From the NCBI RefSeq assembly GCF_025210605.1, contig NZ_JAOARI010000037.1, forward strand, positions 24,319 through 88,318: a stretch of 64,000 nt of DNA, read 5' to 3'. Below, piece by piece: positions 22,339 through 30,766 of the stretch (position 1 is the stretch's first letter; every line of letters starts with the position of its first letter). The stretch is from Halodesulfovibrio sp. (GTDB lineage: Bacteria > Desulfobacterota > Desulfovibrionia > Desulfovibrionales > Desulfovibrionaceae). The notes beneath the pieces are model-generated. The model was not told the origin of the DNA. It saw only the letters and a list, made by a program, of their open reading frames with translations, and did no database searches. Both the position numbers and the translations under genes were made by a program.

Positions 22339-23538
22339 TTAGAGCAAGAATTCTCCACCTTCATAAATCGTTTTTCGTTTTCCGTTTGGAAGAAGTGCGA
22401 CGACTCTTTTCTCTTCTGTATTTACTAAGTCCCAATGCAGTGCGGATGAGTTAAAACCAAGAGTCTTGCGTGTTTCCTCAGTCAATTTTTCTGGTGCGTC
22501 ATTAAAGGTGTTGGAATAGGAATTTCCGAGTGCAATGTGCATTGAACCTTTTTCTCCACCGTGGTTTTCGTCATAGAGCGTGTTCGCCATGAACGTAGAA
22601 ATAGGGGAGAATCGCTTGTCGACCAAAGCAAATTCACCAACAAATGCAGCACCGGTATCCTGATTAAGTTGCTGTTCTACAAAAGCTTGGTTGTGGGCGG
22701 TTGTTACATTGGTAACACGTCCGTCTTTGAAGGTAAGTTCAATTTCTCCGATAACATTACCGGAACGGAATGTTGGAAGAGTGGATTTGTATACGCCATT
22801 AGTGTGACGCATATCCGGTGATACGTATAATTCAAATGAAGGAATATTTCTTCCAGTAAAGCCGACCCATTTTCTTCGTTGACCGATACGCACACTTAAA
22901 TCAACAGATTCTGATTCAACATGCATTGTACAATCGCCTAAGCTGTCGAGCCACTCTGTCAGTTCATCAACTTTTCTTGCAAACTGTCGCCACTCGAATG
23001 TTGGGTCTGGCTTTGTAAGATAGCATGCCGCTTTGATTTGTTGTGCATATTCCTCCAGCGTAATTCCTGCTTGGTCAGCAAGTGCCTGAGTAGGGTACAT
23101 GCATAACGTCCAGCTGAACGCTCCCATATCTTCACGAGTCTGCATAATAGAGCGCAAAGGCTGTTGTGCCTTGCTGTGCATGGCAATAAGTTCTGGCTCA
23201 ATAGCAGCTAAATGATCGAGCGATGCAGGAGCGTATACAGAAATGGAACCGTTCAGGTGATTATATAAATCGCGCTGCCCCGGAATTAGGGTCGTAAGTC
23301 GTTTATTATTCGCTTTTGTATACTTATCCAGCTGCATACGTGGCGTTTCGTTCATGCGTGGAACAGGAATCATCCCTTTGTCATAGAGCAGGGAGCAAAC
23401 TTCTTCTGCCAGAGCAAGCCCGTCAATATCGTAGTTGACAAGAATCAGATCACTTTTTTTGTACGGTGCAGAGCGTGCTCGTGAAAGTGCCCAGAAAAGA
23501 ACCTCTGCATAGCGTTCCAAGGTAAGTGTATCGTACAT
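22339..23538 (-). CDS. M29-family metallo-aminopeptidase
   Basis: This 399-residue peptidase resembles thermophilic aminopeptidases T and S. The two-metal ligand segments can be followed: NIPSFELYVSPD (Glu), FVGEFALVD (Glu), YDENHGGEKGSMHIALG (Glu/His) and SALHWDLVNT (His, Asp). It should release N-terminal residues from peptides in the cytoplasm, as no signal peptide is present. It stands alone, divergent from the MBL-fold gene. Confidence 0.9.
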   Translation of the reverse strand: MYDTLTLERYAEVLFWALSRARSAPYKKSDLILVNYDIDGLALAEEVCSLLYDKGMIPVPRMNETPRMQLDKYTKANNKRLTTLIPGQRDLYNHLNGSISVYAPASLDHLAAIEPELIAMHSKAQQPLRSIMQTREDMGAFSWTLCMYPTQALADQAGITLEEYAQQIKAACYLTKPDPTFEWRQFARKVDELTEWLDSLGDCTMHVESESVDLSVRIGQRRKWVGFTGRNIPSFELYVSPDMRHTNGVYKSTLPTFRSGNVIGEIELTFKDGRVTNVTTAHNQAFVEQQLNQDTGAAFVGEFALVDKRFSPISTFMANTLYDENHGGEKGSMHIALGNSYSNTFNDAPEKLTEETRKTLGFNSSALHWDLVNTEEKRVVALLPNGKRKTIYEGGEFLL

Positions 23539-23792
23539 ATATTCTCCTTTCAGATTGAGCAGCCATAGCTGTTGTGGTCTGAACCTGCTGACAGTTATTT
23601 AAAAATGTTGCTGGATTGTGACTGGAAGCAAGAAGTTGTGCAAGAGGATTTCAGGTGCTTTGTGAAAACAGGACTGGATGCACTTCCATTGTACACAACC
23701 GGCAAGAAATAGGCATTTATGTAATGTACTGTTGAACCCGCACGTTGTATAATTACGGCTAAAATACGTAATTTATTTCTTCAGGAGTGCAT

Positions 23793-24641
23793 ATGCTCAT
23801 TAGATGTTGGGGAGCCCGTGGAAATATTCCTGTCTCTGGTGCAGAAATGCTTGAGCATGGTGGTGCAACTCCATGCCTTGAAATACGTACTTCAGACCAG
23901 TCCGTTATTATATGTGATGCAGGAACTGGCATACGTAATTTGGGAAGTGCGTTATTACTCGAATCAAAAAAAGAATATACGTTGCTCTTGTCTCATACGC
24001 ATGATGACCATTTGGTGGGACTTCCTTTTTTTGAACCACTATATGACCCAGAAGTACGGCTGACTGTTTTTGAGCATGATGTATTACGCACGAAGCTTGA
24101 AACGTTATGTGATCCGTTAACATCGCGTGATTTTTCACCTCAATGTACTCGTGCTGTTGAAGCTGTAATAAACTGGCAGCCTGCGTTGGAGTATGGACAA
24201 GTGCGCAGGGTCGGTAGCGCCTTTGTCGTCGCAATTCCTGCTTCACATCCAGGGGGCTGTAGAGGATTTAAAATAACGGATCGTGGCAAGACCGTTGTTT
24301 ATCTGCCGGATAATGAACTTATGTTCGATCATGGTGCCGACATGGATTTTGATGCATATGTCCAAGTGTGCCACGGAGCAGACTTATTGATACATGATGC
24401 ACAATTTACCTGTGATGAATACACCTGTAGCAAAGGGTGGGGGCATTCGTCGTGGGAACAGGCGTTGGAGCTAGCTATTGCAGCGGAAGTCCAGCAGTTG
24501 GGCTTATTTCATCATGATGCAGATCGTACAGATCTTCAGATCAGAGGCATCGTGGAAGAGTGCAAACGCAATGCTGCAACACGGTCTCCAAGACTTCTGT
24601 GCTTTGCCATGCGTGAAGGTTCTGAAATATTCTTATTATAG
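23793..24641 (+). CDS. MBL-fold metallohydrolase
   Basis: This 282-residue cytosolic protein starts MLIRCWGARGNIPVSG and has the metal motif SHTHDDH (His 68, 70, 73), then ASHPGGCRGFK, the Asp in YLPDNEL and a downstream WGHSSWEQALELA with the final His. This pattern is shared with a group of small beta-lactamase-fold hydrolases, often phosphodiesterases, but the substrate is unknown. The start at 23793 is set by AGGAG five bases before it; a GTG two codons earlier overlaps that site. It converges on the small gene at 24661. Confidence 0.85.
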   Translation: MLIRCWGARGNIPVSGAEMLEHGGATPCLEIRTSDQSVIICDAGTGIRNLGSALLLESKKEYTLLLSHTHDDHLVGLPFFEPLYDPEVRLTVFEHDVLRTKLETLCDPLTSRDFSPQCTRAVEAVINWQPALEYGQVRRVGSAFVVAIPASHPGGCRGFKITDRGKTVVYLPDNELMFDHGADMDFDAYVQVCHGADLLIHDAQFTCDEYTCSKGWGHSSWEQALELAIAAEVQQLGLFHHDADRTDLQIRGIVEECKRNAATRSPRLLCFAMREGSEIFLL

Positions 24642-24660
24642 TGTGCTTCGCTGATTCTGC

Positions 24661-24948
24661 TCATTCTCTTTCATCTGCAGAAACAGAGGTGAGGTGTACT
24701 TTATTACTGCGCGGAAATTCTTGCTTGAGCAACGTTTTCATTTCTTTCTTCAATTTAGCTTCTTCTAGCTCATATTCATCGTTTGTGAATCCATGGCGAA
24801 TAATGCGCAATACCGTGTTATTGACACGGTGTATTGTTATGTGTCGATCTTTTTTGAATGTGGCAATGCGGATTGCATTACCCTTCTGAAGAGATTTTAC
24901 GCGAGCGAGCACAGTGGGAATTGTTCTATTAATATCTATCATCCGCAT
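24661..24948 (-). CDS. Small protein of unknown function, paralogue of the gene at 19353-19706
   Basis: This 95-residue basic protein has no recognised family. Near its C-terminus it has KTLLKQEFPRSNKVHL, matching its paralogue 5 kb away, preceded by strand-like ITIHRVNNTVLRIIRHGF. Both proteins have a KxLxxG segment near residue 20, so the similarity covers the whole length. It ends 19 bases from the MBL gene, tail to tail. The start could be either of two closely spaced ATGs. Confidence 0.6.
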   Translation of the reverse strand: MRMIDINRTIPTVLARVKSLQKGNAIRIATFKKDRHITIHRVNNTVLRIIRHGFTNDEYELEEAKLKKEMKTLLKQEFPRSNKVHLTSVSADERE

Positions 24949-25127
24949 ATAATACGTACCGCTGTTCAGAACTTCAAGGCATCAACCTCTAGTTTGTGAG
25001 AGCAGGTTACGCACATTTTCAGTCATCGAATCCCCTCTTTTATACGCGATTGCGCTTCGTTATTTTTGCGAAAATGCGCATGGGAATTGTGGTCAGTAAA
25101 ACACTGTGAGTAAAGCATGTTAGCTCT

Positions 25128-25310
25128 TTGGTAAGTTTTTTATATCTACAAGATTTAATTATAGAAAAAGTACTGTCTGAGATTGCAGAATATAATGGCG
25201 AAGACCGTTTTTCAGGGTATGGTGGATACATGGATGCTTGTTTCCGAATGTTTGCGGAGACAGCAGAGTTAGTCCAAGCCGACAGGCAGCAGTTGGCTTG
25301 CGTGTGGCAA
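25128..25310 (+). pseudogene. Possible gene remnant running into a repeat element
   Basis: The frame from 25128 encodes a protein-like stretch (IIEKVLSEIAEYNGEDRF, then GYMDACFRMFAETAELVQ) for about 55 residues. It then enters the palindromic repeat element, where the translation becomes low-complexity. There is no good start codon or ribosome-binding site. It may be a truncated gene whose 3' end was replaced by the repeat, or a chance open frame. No family is recognised. Confidence 0.25.
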
Positions 25311-25349
25311 GGCAGCGATGCCACACAACTCATCCTCCTCCCTTGCAGC

Positions 25350-25385
25350 GTCGACCGTGCCCCTTACCCCTCGGGCACGGTCGAC
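25350..25385. repeat. 13-bp perfect inverted repeat
   Basis: GTCGACCGTGCCC and GGGCACGGTCGAC flank a 10-base loop. A second small palindrome, GTGTGGCA ... TGCCACAC (25302-25326), lies just upstream. Neither is followed by a T tract, so they are not obvious terminators. Confidence 0.8.
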
Positions 25386-25396
25386 TCGTCTTTTCT

Positions 25397-25581
25397 GGTG
25401 TTCAGAGGGTGGGGCTTTGGAGGGGCGAGGGCTGGCTGCAATGCCCGATTGCTGCGTTATCTGTGAAAATTCTTCACATCGACGTAGCGCTGCTACGCCT
25501 TCGTTTGCATTTCCCCAGATGCCTTGCTCTCGAACATTTCGCTGACCCCTCGCCCCTCCAAAGCCCCACCCTCTGAACACC
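25397..25581. repeat. 35-bp perfect inverted repeat enclosing 115 bases
   Basis: The left arm (25397-25431) begins GGTGTTCAGAGGGTGGGG and the right arm (25547-25581) is its exact reverse complement, ending CTCTGAACACC. The arms are much richer in GC than their surroundings. The right arm runs directly into the 29-bp tandem array, whose units begin with the same TGAACACC. It looks like a dispersed intergenic repeat or a small non-autonomous element, but no transposase or target duplication is seen. Confidence 0.85.
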
Positions 25582-25863
25582 TGTACGAGCTTGAAGTATG
25601 TCTGAACACCTGTACGAGCTTGAAGTATGTCTGAACACCTGTACGAGCTTGAAGTATGTCTGAACACCTGTACGAGCTTGAAGTATGTCTGAACACCTGT
25701 ACGAGCTTGAAGTATGTTTGAACACTGGTACGAGCTTGAAGTATGTTTGAACACTGGTACGAGCTTGAAGTATGTTTGAACACTGGTACGAGCTTGAAGT
25801 ATGTTTGAACACTGGTACGAGCTTGAAGTATGTCTGAACACTTGCACGAGCTTGAAGTAGTGT
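25574..25863. repeat. Tandem array of ten 29-bp units
   Basis: Ten head-to-tail copies contain ACGAGCTTGAAGTA at fixed 29-base spacing. Units 1-5 read TGAACACCTGT... and end GTC. Units 6-9 read TGAACACTGGT... and end GTT (unit 5 ends in the transition). Unit 10 is degenerate (CTTGCACG, AAGTAGTG). No unique spacers separate the copies, so this is a minisatellite rather than a CRISPR array. Two homogenised blocks suggest expansion by slippage. Confidence 0.93.
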
Positions 25864-26081
25864 TTCTGGGTTTACCTGTGTGATTACATTGTGTTGCCGA
25901 AAAGGTTGGTGGCGTGAATGTAGTGTAGGTGGAGAGGGTGAGAGTTTTATTACTCTTCGTAGCAAACATGGTTATAAAAAAAGAGGACGAAGTGTTAATT
26001 CATCCTCTTCTCGAGTGAAAAAGAAAGTAGGTTTGGATAAGCCGAGATTGCGTTTAAAAAAGATGTTTTTTCGCCTAATGG

Positions 26082-26125
26082 GGGATGCAAGGGGCTTCAA
26101 GTCCCTTGCCCGCCGGAGGCATCCC
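26082..26125. repeat. REP-like palindromic element, copy C
   Basis: The outer arms GGGATGC and GCATCCC enclose an inner hairpin GCAAGGG(G) ... (T)CCCTTGC. The segment GCCCGCCGGAGGC is the exact reverse complement of the core in copy A at 18970-18982. It lies just after the 3' end of the TPR gene, a position common for REP-type elements. Confidence 0.75.
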
Positions 26126-26177
26126 GATCCATGCTAAACACGCACATTGTAGTCGTACGCTTTATATATCAAAACCG

Positions 26178-27218
26178 TTACTGACATAGCCCACGAGCGA
26201 TAGCCCAGTTGATTTCTTCACATAGTCCAAGCGAACAACCTTTTTGGTAATTTGCGCATAGGGCAGGGTAATTTTTAATTACGAGGTCAGCTGACCCATG
26301 CGAAATGTACAGGTGCGGATTTTTTGGCGAAAGAGAAATCGCTTTGTCATAATCCGCAATCGCCATGTACGGAAGATTCGCACGGACGTAGGCAGTCCCT
26401 CTATCATGCAGGGCGACTACAAGGTTAGGATTTAACTTAAGCGCATCGTTGTAATACTGAATTGCTCCGAGTGTGTCTTTCAATTGAAACAGAAGAGTTC
26501 CTTTCGCGTGCAAAAGATTGGGTTCTTCAGGATCAAGGTTTAAAAGCATAGTGATCTTTTCTAAGACCTGTTTCGGCTTTTTCCACGCTCCTTGTGAATA
26601 TTGCGGAACGATCTTTCGGTATGCTTTCAGAGCGCTAAGACGTCTTGCTGTCTTATCGAAAAATAACTTCAAATCAGAATCAATATACCGCAAATAATCG
26701 ATGTGTTTATTTTGATATAGTGCATCGGAGTACTCTGCTAGTGCTGTTTCTTCCGCTACAAATATTGATTCATAGAGTTTTGAGCGACTTGTAGGCTGAA
26801 GAGCATCTCTTCGCTTTTCATCAAAGCGGGAAAGCGGGGAAATGGTAACTTCTGTACTGATGTAGTAATTTTCTACGTCATGTGACCGAAAGATTTTTGA
26901 CCGGTGGAAGTTGTATAGCTGGTTAGCTGCAAGAGTCTCCTGCCGTGCACCGAGTGCAGGCGGGGTATCTGCCATCCATGCTAATTTTTGACGATGCTCA
27001 ATCCATTGTGCTGCACGGGCAAAGGCACCATGAAGTGCAAAGGTTTCAGCAATCGCGGTAGCTGAAGACTCTGACATAGTGTAGCCGTATGGAATTTTAA
27101 CGGTGTGTGACAGAGGTACTGGTGAAAGTCTTTCTGATGCAGCATGCGCTACCCCTGTCGCAAACAGGCAAAGAAAACTGACTATAACAATTGAAAAATA
27201 AAAACGTGCATTCTGCAT
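26178..27218 (-). CDS. Exported TPR-repeat protein
   Basis: This 346-residue protein has an N-terminal signal peptide (MQNARFYFSIVIVSFLCLFA, cleavage likely after VAHA) and tetratricopeptide repeats in the second half (about 215-320: PNLLHAKGTLLFQLKDTLGA, NLVVALHDRGTAYVRANLPY, NPHLYISHGSADLVIKN). It is probably periplasmic or outer-membrane associated and mediates protein contacts; no enzyme motif is seen. The ATG at 27218 lies just after the stop of the lipoprotein gene, so the pair is an operon. A TTG six codons upstream is less likely. Confidence 0.85.
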   Translation of the reverse strand: MQNARFYFSIVIVSFLCLFATGVAHAASERLSPVPLSHTVKIPYGYTMSESSATAIAETFALHGAFARAAQWIEHRQKLAWMADTPPALGARQETLAANQLYNFHRSKIFRSHDVENYYISTEVTISPLSRFDEKRRDALQPTSRSKLYESIFVAEETALAEYSDALYQNKHIDYLRYIDSDLKLFFDKTARRLSALKAYRKIVPQYSQGAWKKPKQVLEKITMLLNLDPEEPNLLHAKGTLLFQLKDTLGAIQYYNDALKLNPNLVVALHDRGTAYVRANLPYMAIADYDKAISLSPKNPHLYISHGSADLVIKNYPALCANYQKGCSLGLCEEINWAIARGLCQ

Positions 27219-27222
27219 GGGA

Positions 27223-27777
27223 CTATTTGGCTGCAAAAATTACCGGAATAGCAGGGTTGATCGCTTCCTGAAGTAATTCTGCAAGTAATGGTTCAATAAT
27301 GTTTGTGTATGGGACTCCCTGTTTTTCAACAGTGGATTTATAGGTGGTCGGCAAGCCGTCGTTCACAGCAATGGTGAGTGTAAGTTCCCCGCGGTATTTG
27401 CCAACAGAAAGTGGGACAATGCGAAGCTCTGCAATGGTTCCTGTTACGCGGACAGGAAATTTTTTAATTTGCTGAGTGCTCAGTACATATTCAACGGATG
27501 CGCCATGCCGAACTAATTCGTTTTCTACGCCTCTGGTAACCCATGCTGCAACATTGGAAACAGGGGTAAGTTCTTTGCCTTTATCCACCCCAAGTATTTT
27601 TGAAGAGCGCTTATCTGCAAATTGGACAAGCCCGATAGCATCAGTGTGTTGCACTTGGACAACTGGCAGATCTTTTTCTGGAACATACCGTAACCGAACC
27701 TGCGAAGAAGCACAGCCGGAAAGAATGAGCAACGCTGCACAAAGAATAAATACGAACGGACGATACATGCGAAACAT
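27223..27777 (-). CDS. Putative lipoprotein
   Basis: This 184-residue protein has a lipoprotein signal peptide with lipobox LILSGCASS (Cys about 22). The mature part has repeated beta-strand sequence (VQVQHTDAIGLVQFADKRSS, FPVRVTGTIAELRIVPLS, YRGELTLTIAVNDG) and resembles the YajG-like group of lipoproteins, a tentative comparison. It is directly upstream of the exported TPR gene. Function is unknown, but joint envelope work is likely. Confidence 0.8.
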   Translation of the reverse strand: MFRMYRPFVFILCAALLILSGCASSQVRLRYVPEKDLPVVQVQHTDAIGLVQFADKRSSKILGVDKGKELTPVSNVAAWVTRGVENELVRHGASVEYVLSTQQIKKFPVRVTGTIAELRIVPLSVGKYRGELTLTIAVNDGLPTTYKSTVEKQGVPYTNIIEPLLAELLQEAINPAIPVIFAAK

Positions 27778-27792
27778 ATGGCCTCCTGAAAT

Positions 27793-28260
27793 TTATATGG
27801 GCTGAAGGGGCAATAGTAGTCTTGTTAATATTTCTTTATCGGCAGAAAACGTTGTATCACTAAGGTATATTTCAATATCAGGTTTGTCCGCAGGAATTCT
27901 TCCGCTGGATGGCAACCATTCCCAGTATAGCTTGCTCCAAGCCTCTTCGAGGGTGTCGAATTTTCCCTGATGGGTGTACATGGCGAATTCTCCACCCGAT
28001 ACGTAACGTTCTTCTGCGATGCCCGAGATAATACAGTCTTCGGGGACGCTGACAGTGGCATCATAACGTCGTTGGTCTTTGGGAACTATTGAGGAGTCAT
28101 GCCGTAAGCCTAAAAAGATACTGTGCTGTGATAACATATTATTTTTAGCTATCCAAAGGGATAGCTGGTTCCATGCTTGCGGCGCTGAAATTGTGTATGG
28201 ACCGATTTCACGAACAGCAGCTACTCGAATATCGGGTAGCTTTTCAATAACAACTTTCAT
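27793..28260 (-). CDS. GyrI-like / AraC effector-binding domain protein
   Basis: This 155-residue stand-alone protein has the GyrI-like small-molecule binding fold: an opening strand IEKLPDIRVAAVREIGPY, the repeat-half FAMYTHQGKFDTLEEAWSKLYWEWLPSSG, and the end PDIEIYLSD. No DNA-binding domain is attached. Such proteins bind small hydrophobic compounds or, for GyrI itself, DNA gyrase. The role here is unknown. It starts upstream of the lipoprotein gene with a 15-base gap. Confidence 0.85.
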   Translation of the reverse strand: MKVVIEKLPDIRVAAVREIGPYTISAPQAWNQLSLWIAKNNMLSQHSIFLGLRHDSSIVPKDQRRYDATVSVPEDCIISGIAEERYVSGGEFAMYTHQGKFDTLEEAWSKLYWEWLPSSGRIPADKPDIEIYLSDTTFSADKEILTRLLLPLQPI

Positions 28261-28616
28261 TCCAGAGTGCTCCTTGTAATGAGCTTAGTTGTATAGTGAA
28301 ATGGTACGCAACAGCAACCCGAGAGTCACATTATTTGGAAAAAAAGCTTTCAAAGTACTAGCTTATGGAAGTGAAAATGCTGCAATAGGAATGTAAAATT
28401 CATCTTTTTGACATCTTGAGCTGTAGACAATAATGAAAATTGCGCAAAAAAAATGCATAAAACACTCGCAACTCCTGAGAATTAACAGTATTCAGAGCAT
28501 TCGTTATTGACAAACGCACTAAGCTTTGCGATTGCTCGTTGCTGGCACGAGCCCCGATAGAAAATTATCGGATCATATGATCTGTTAAACTCATACATTA
28601 TGTAATGGAGAACTTC
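28261..28616. other. Divergent intergenic region upstream of the HU gene
   Basis: This AT-rich stretch of about 350 bases contains a good sigma-70 type promoter at 28408-28436 facing HU, a second TTGACA at 28507 without a good -10, and no gene. The long leader this implies for the HU mRNA is not a riboswitch type I recognise. Confidence 0.5.
28408..28436 (+). promoter_or_regulatory. Sigma-70 promoter candidate for the HU gene
   Basis: A perfect -35 TTGACA (28408-28413) is followed after 17 bases by TAATGA (28431-28436). It lies about 180 bases before the start codon, so another promoter closer to the gene may also exist. Confidence 0.5.
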
Positions 28617-28892
28617 ATGACAAAAGCTGAATTTGTTGAAAAGCTTTTTACAAAAGCTAACCTTGCTTCTAAATCTCAGGCTGAAACTGTACTCGAATCT
28701 ACCATCGAAGCTCTTACTGAAGCTCTCATGGACGGTGAGTCTGTAGTATTTACCGGTTTCGGTAGCTTCAAAGTTGTTGAGCGTGCAGCACGTAAAGGTC
28801 GCAACCCTCGCACTGGTGAAGAAATTGAGATTGCAGCAACTAAAGTTGTTAAATTTACTCCAGGTAAAACTCTTAAAGAAGTTGTAAAATAA
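28617..28892 (+). CDS. hup: HU-family DNA-binding protein
   Basis: This 91-residue nucleoid protein has the whole HU/IHF pattern: MTKAEFVEKLFTKANL, a dimer-forming helical pair, GFGSFKVVERAARKGRNPRTG (the DNA-binding arm with the RNPxTG tip) and the closing FTPGKTLKEVV. The start at 28617 follows GGAG by six bases; an ATG four codons earlier is less well placed. HU bends and compacts DNA. Confidence 0.96.
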   Translation: MTKAEFVEKLFTKANLASKSQAETVLESTIEALTEALMDGESVVFTGFGSFKVVERAARKGRNPRTGEEIEIAATKVVKFTPGKTLKEVVK

Positions 28893-29091
28893 TTTAAGAT
28901 AGTACCTGCTGTACGCAAGTAGTATCAACTTGTTTACACCGAAAGTGCGCCGAGCTTTCGATTGAATACATAGTGAAAATGTAACTGTAGTATTTGGTTG
29001 ATGCTCCACCTTGCTATCGTAGCAAAGTGATTCGGTGTTTGAAATACGGTTGGATCTACTTTGTATTCAAACAAATTTGTTTTGAATATAT

Positions 29092-29124
29092 AAATCCCGG
29101 ACTGATTTGTTCAGTCCGGGATTT
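29092..29124. terminator. Bidirectional terminator between HU and glycerate kinase genes
   Basis: The perfect 14-bp hairpin AAATCCCGGACTGA ... TCAGTCCGGGATTT lies between two converging genes and can serve both. Confidence 0.85.
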
Positions 29125-29142
29125 CTTATTCTCGATGGCTAG

Positions 29143-30471
29143 TTAAAAGGCTTCGTGTTGCACCAGCGTGATACATATATCCATCACGTTGGTTAGTGTG
29201 GGACCTGTTTGCAAAAGGTCGCCTGTGCCTTTTAAATAGTTGTATGAATCGTTATTTGCTAAATACAGTTGCGGGCTGATACTGCATGCCTTTGCACGCT
29301 GTAACGAGTCGGGGAGAGCAAATCCTCCTGCTGCATCAGTCGGCCCGTCGGAACCGTCAGTTCCGGCGCATAGCATGGCTATGTTCGGACATCCATCAAG
29401 GGCAACAGCGGCTGCCAGTGCCATTTCCTGATTTCGTCCACCAAGTCCATCCCCTGTCAGGGTAACAGTTGTCTCGCCGCCGGATAGCAGGCATAGCTTA
29501 CCCGTTTGGGAGCTAAGAACGCTTTGGGCTTGCTTTGCAATATCAGCAGCAACAATGCGGGCTTCTCCGGACATACTGGATGTCACAATTTGTGGAGTAT
29601 ATCCAAATTGCTGTGCTTTGGCTGCCGCAGCATGCAGTGCCTGTTCATTCGTTGCGACGAGCACGTTTTGAACGGAATCAAATGCAGGGTCACCAACTTT
29701 CGGTGTTTCGCAAATTTTCCCTTCTACTCCGTTTTGAAAGTGCGTCAAGATGTTGACCGGAACGTTAGCTGTGAGTTGGTAGCGTTCTAAAATATTGATG
29801 CAGTCTTCGAATGTAGAACTATCCGGTGAGGTTGGACCAGATGCGATAACGTCCAGATCATCACCAACGACGTCAGAAATAATGAGAGCTGCGAGTGGGG
29901 CAGGGTAGGCTGCACGGGCAAGGTTGCCGCTGCCGAAGATCGACATGTGCTTACGGAGTGCATTAATTTCGTTGATTGTAGCTCCGCATTCTAGAAGAAG
30001 CTGCGTTACTTGTTTGCCTTCATCAAGCGATATGCCTTCCACAAGCGCGGGGGTGAGAGCGCTGGCTCCACCTGTGATGCAACAGAGCACGAGGTCGCGT
30101 GCTCCTGCTTTGTTTACCAGTTCAAGAATTGCTCGTGCTCCACGTTCACCATTCGCATCAGGAACAGGGTGGGCAGCTTCAATTGTGCGGACAATACGAA
30201 GAGGGACGGTATGCTCATATTTTACACAGATAATACCGTCGGTTATTCTGTCGCCTAAAATTTCTTCCAACTGTGCAGCCATGGGGGCAGCGCCTTTGCC
30301 TGCACCAACAACATAAATATTGTCAAAAGTGTCGAGGGGGTACGTAGCAGTATCAATATGCAATGTATCACCATCTCGTGATACAAACCTGCTAACGGCT
30401 TTATCCGGAGCAACTGCTGTAAGTGCTGCGCCCAGTATTTCGTGCAACATATCTTTTGGATGTGCGTTCAT
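29143..30471 (-). CDS. Glycerate kinase (GckA/MOFRL family)
   Basis: This 442-residue protein of the DUF4147-MOFRL type phosphorylates glycerate, usually to 2-phosphoglycerate. It has the N-terminal nucleotide-binding segment VVGAGKGAAPMA, the glycine-rich ITGGASAL and HVSIFGSGNLA-like KHMSIFGSGNLARAAYP, and the C-terminal MOFRL domain (GGETTVTLTGDGLGGRNQEMALA). It is a single gene with its own terminator. Confidence 0.93.
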   Translation of the reverse strand: MNAHPKDMLHEILGAALTAVAPDKAVSRFVSRDGDTLHIDTATYPLDTFDNIYVVGAGKGAAPMAAQLEEILGDRITDGIICVKYEHTVPLRIVRTIEAAHPVPDANGERGARAILELVNKAGARDLVLCCITGGASALTPALVEGISLDEGKQVTQLLLECGATINEINALRKHMSIFGSGNLARAAYPAPLAALIISDVVGDDLDVIASGPTSPDSSTFEDCINILERYQLTANVPVNILTHFQNGVEGKICETPKVGDPAFDSVQNVLVATNEQALHAAAAKAQQFGYTPQIVTSSMSGEARIVAADIAKQAQSVLSSQTGKLCLLSGGETTVTLTGDGLGGRNQEMALAAAVALDGCPNIAMLCAGTDGSDGPTDAAGGFALPDSLQRAKACSISPQLYLANNDSYNYLKGTGDLLQTGPTLTNVMDICITLVQHEAF

Positions 30472-30722
30472 AATAGATTTTCTCTGAAAATAATCGGTTA
30501 ACGAAATGATGCTGCGCAGCGAAAAAAACGTTCCGTTGTGCTTAGCAAGAAATAACCAAAATTCACACGCAAAAAGATCATTATGTAGTGAGCTGACATA
30601 AGCGGAAGTTGCAGCTTTGCAGATACCTCCTGAGTAAAAAGTGCTCTAGAATCGGGTTCCGACACTGTCGGATCAGCACAACAGGTTGGTGAACGAAGTC
30701 CTGCTGATACATGATAGTAAAA
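30472..30722. other. Intergenic region upstream of glycerate kinase
   Basis: A hairpin TCCGACA-C-TGTCGGA (about 30657-30671) and an isolated AGGAGGT on the minus strand are seen, but no gene and no riboswitch class I recognise. It must contain the glycerate kinase promoter. Confidence 0.4.
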
Positions 30723-30756
30723 TACGCCGCTTTTCCACAGGTGAAAAAGCGGCGTA
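30723..30756 (-). terminator. Hairpin after lipA, probable terminator
   Basis: TACGCCGCTTTTCC-ACAG-GTGAAAAAGCGGCGTA forms a strong stem about 11 bases after the lipA stop. The U run on the minus strand is short and interrupted, so termination may be partial. Confidence 0.65.
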
Positions 30757-30766
30757 CAATAATAAG

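Larger units (their letters stand above)
24949..26177. other. Repeat-rich intergenic region of about 1.2 kb
   Basis: This region has no confident gene. It contains an uncertain reading frame remnant (25128-25310), three inverted repeats (25302-25326, 25350-25385, 25397-25581), ten tandem 29-bp units (25574-25863) and a REP-like palindrome (26082-26125). Open frames run through the repeats in several phases because the 29-bp unit is not a multiple of three. They should not be read as proteins. Confidence 0.7.

Noticed and set aside
25574..25863. CRISPR array
   Set aside because: The 29-bp repeats follow each other directly without unique spacers, and no cas gene is present in the window.
25269..25969. 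Repetitive proteins (units like HTSSSYQCSNILQART) in three minus-strand frames
   Set aside because: The 29-bp unit is not a multiple of three, so all frames stay open and show the same repeated peptide out of phase. They have no start signals and cross inverted repeats.
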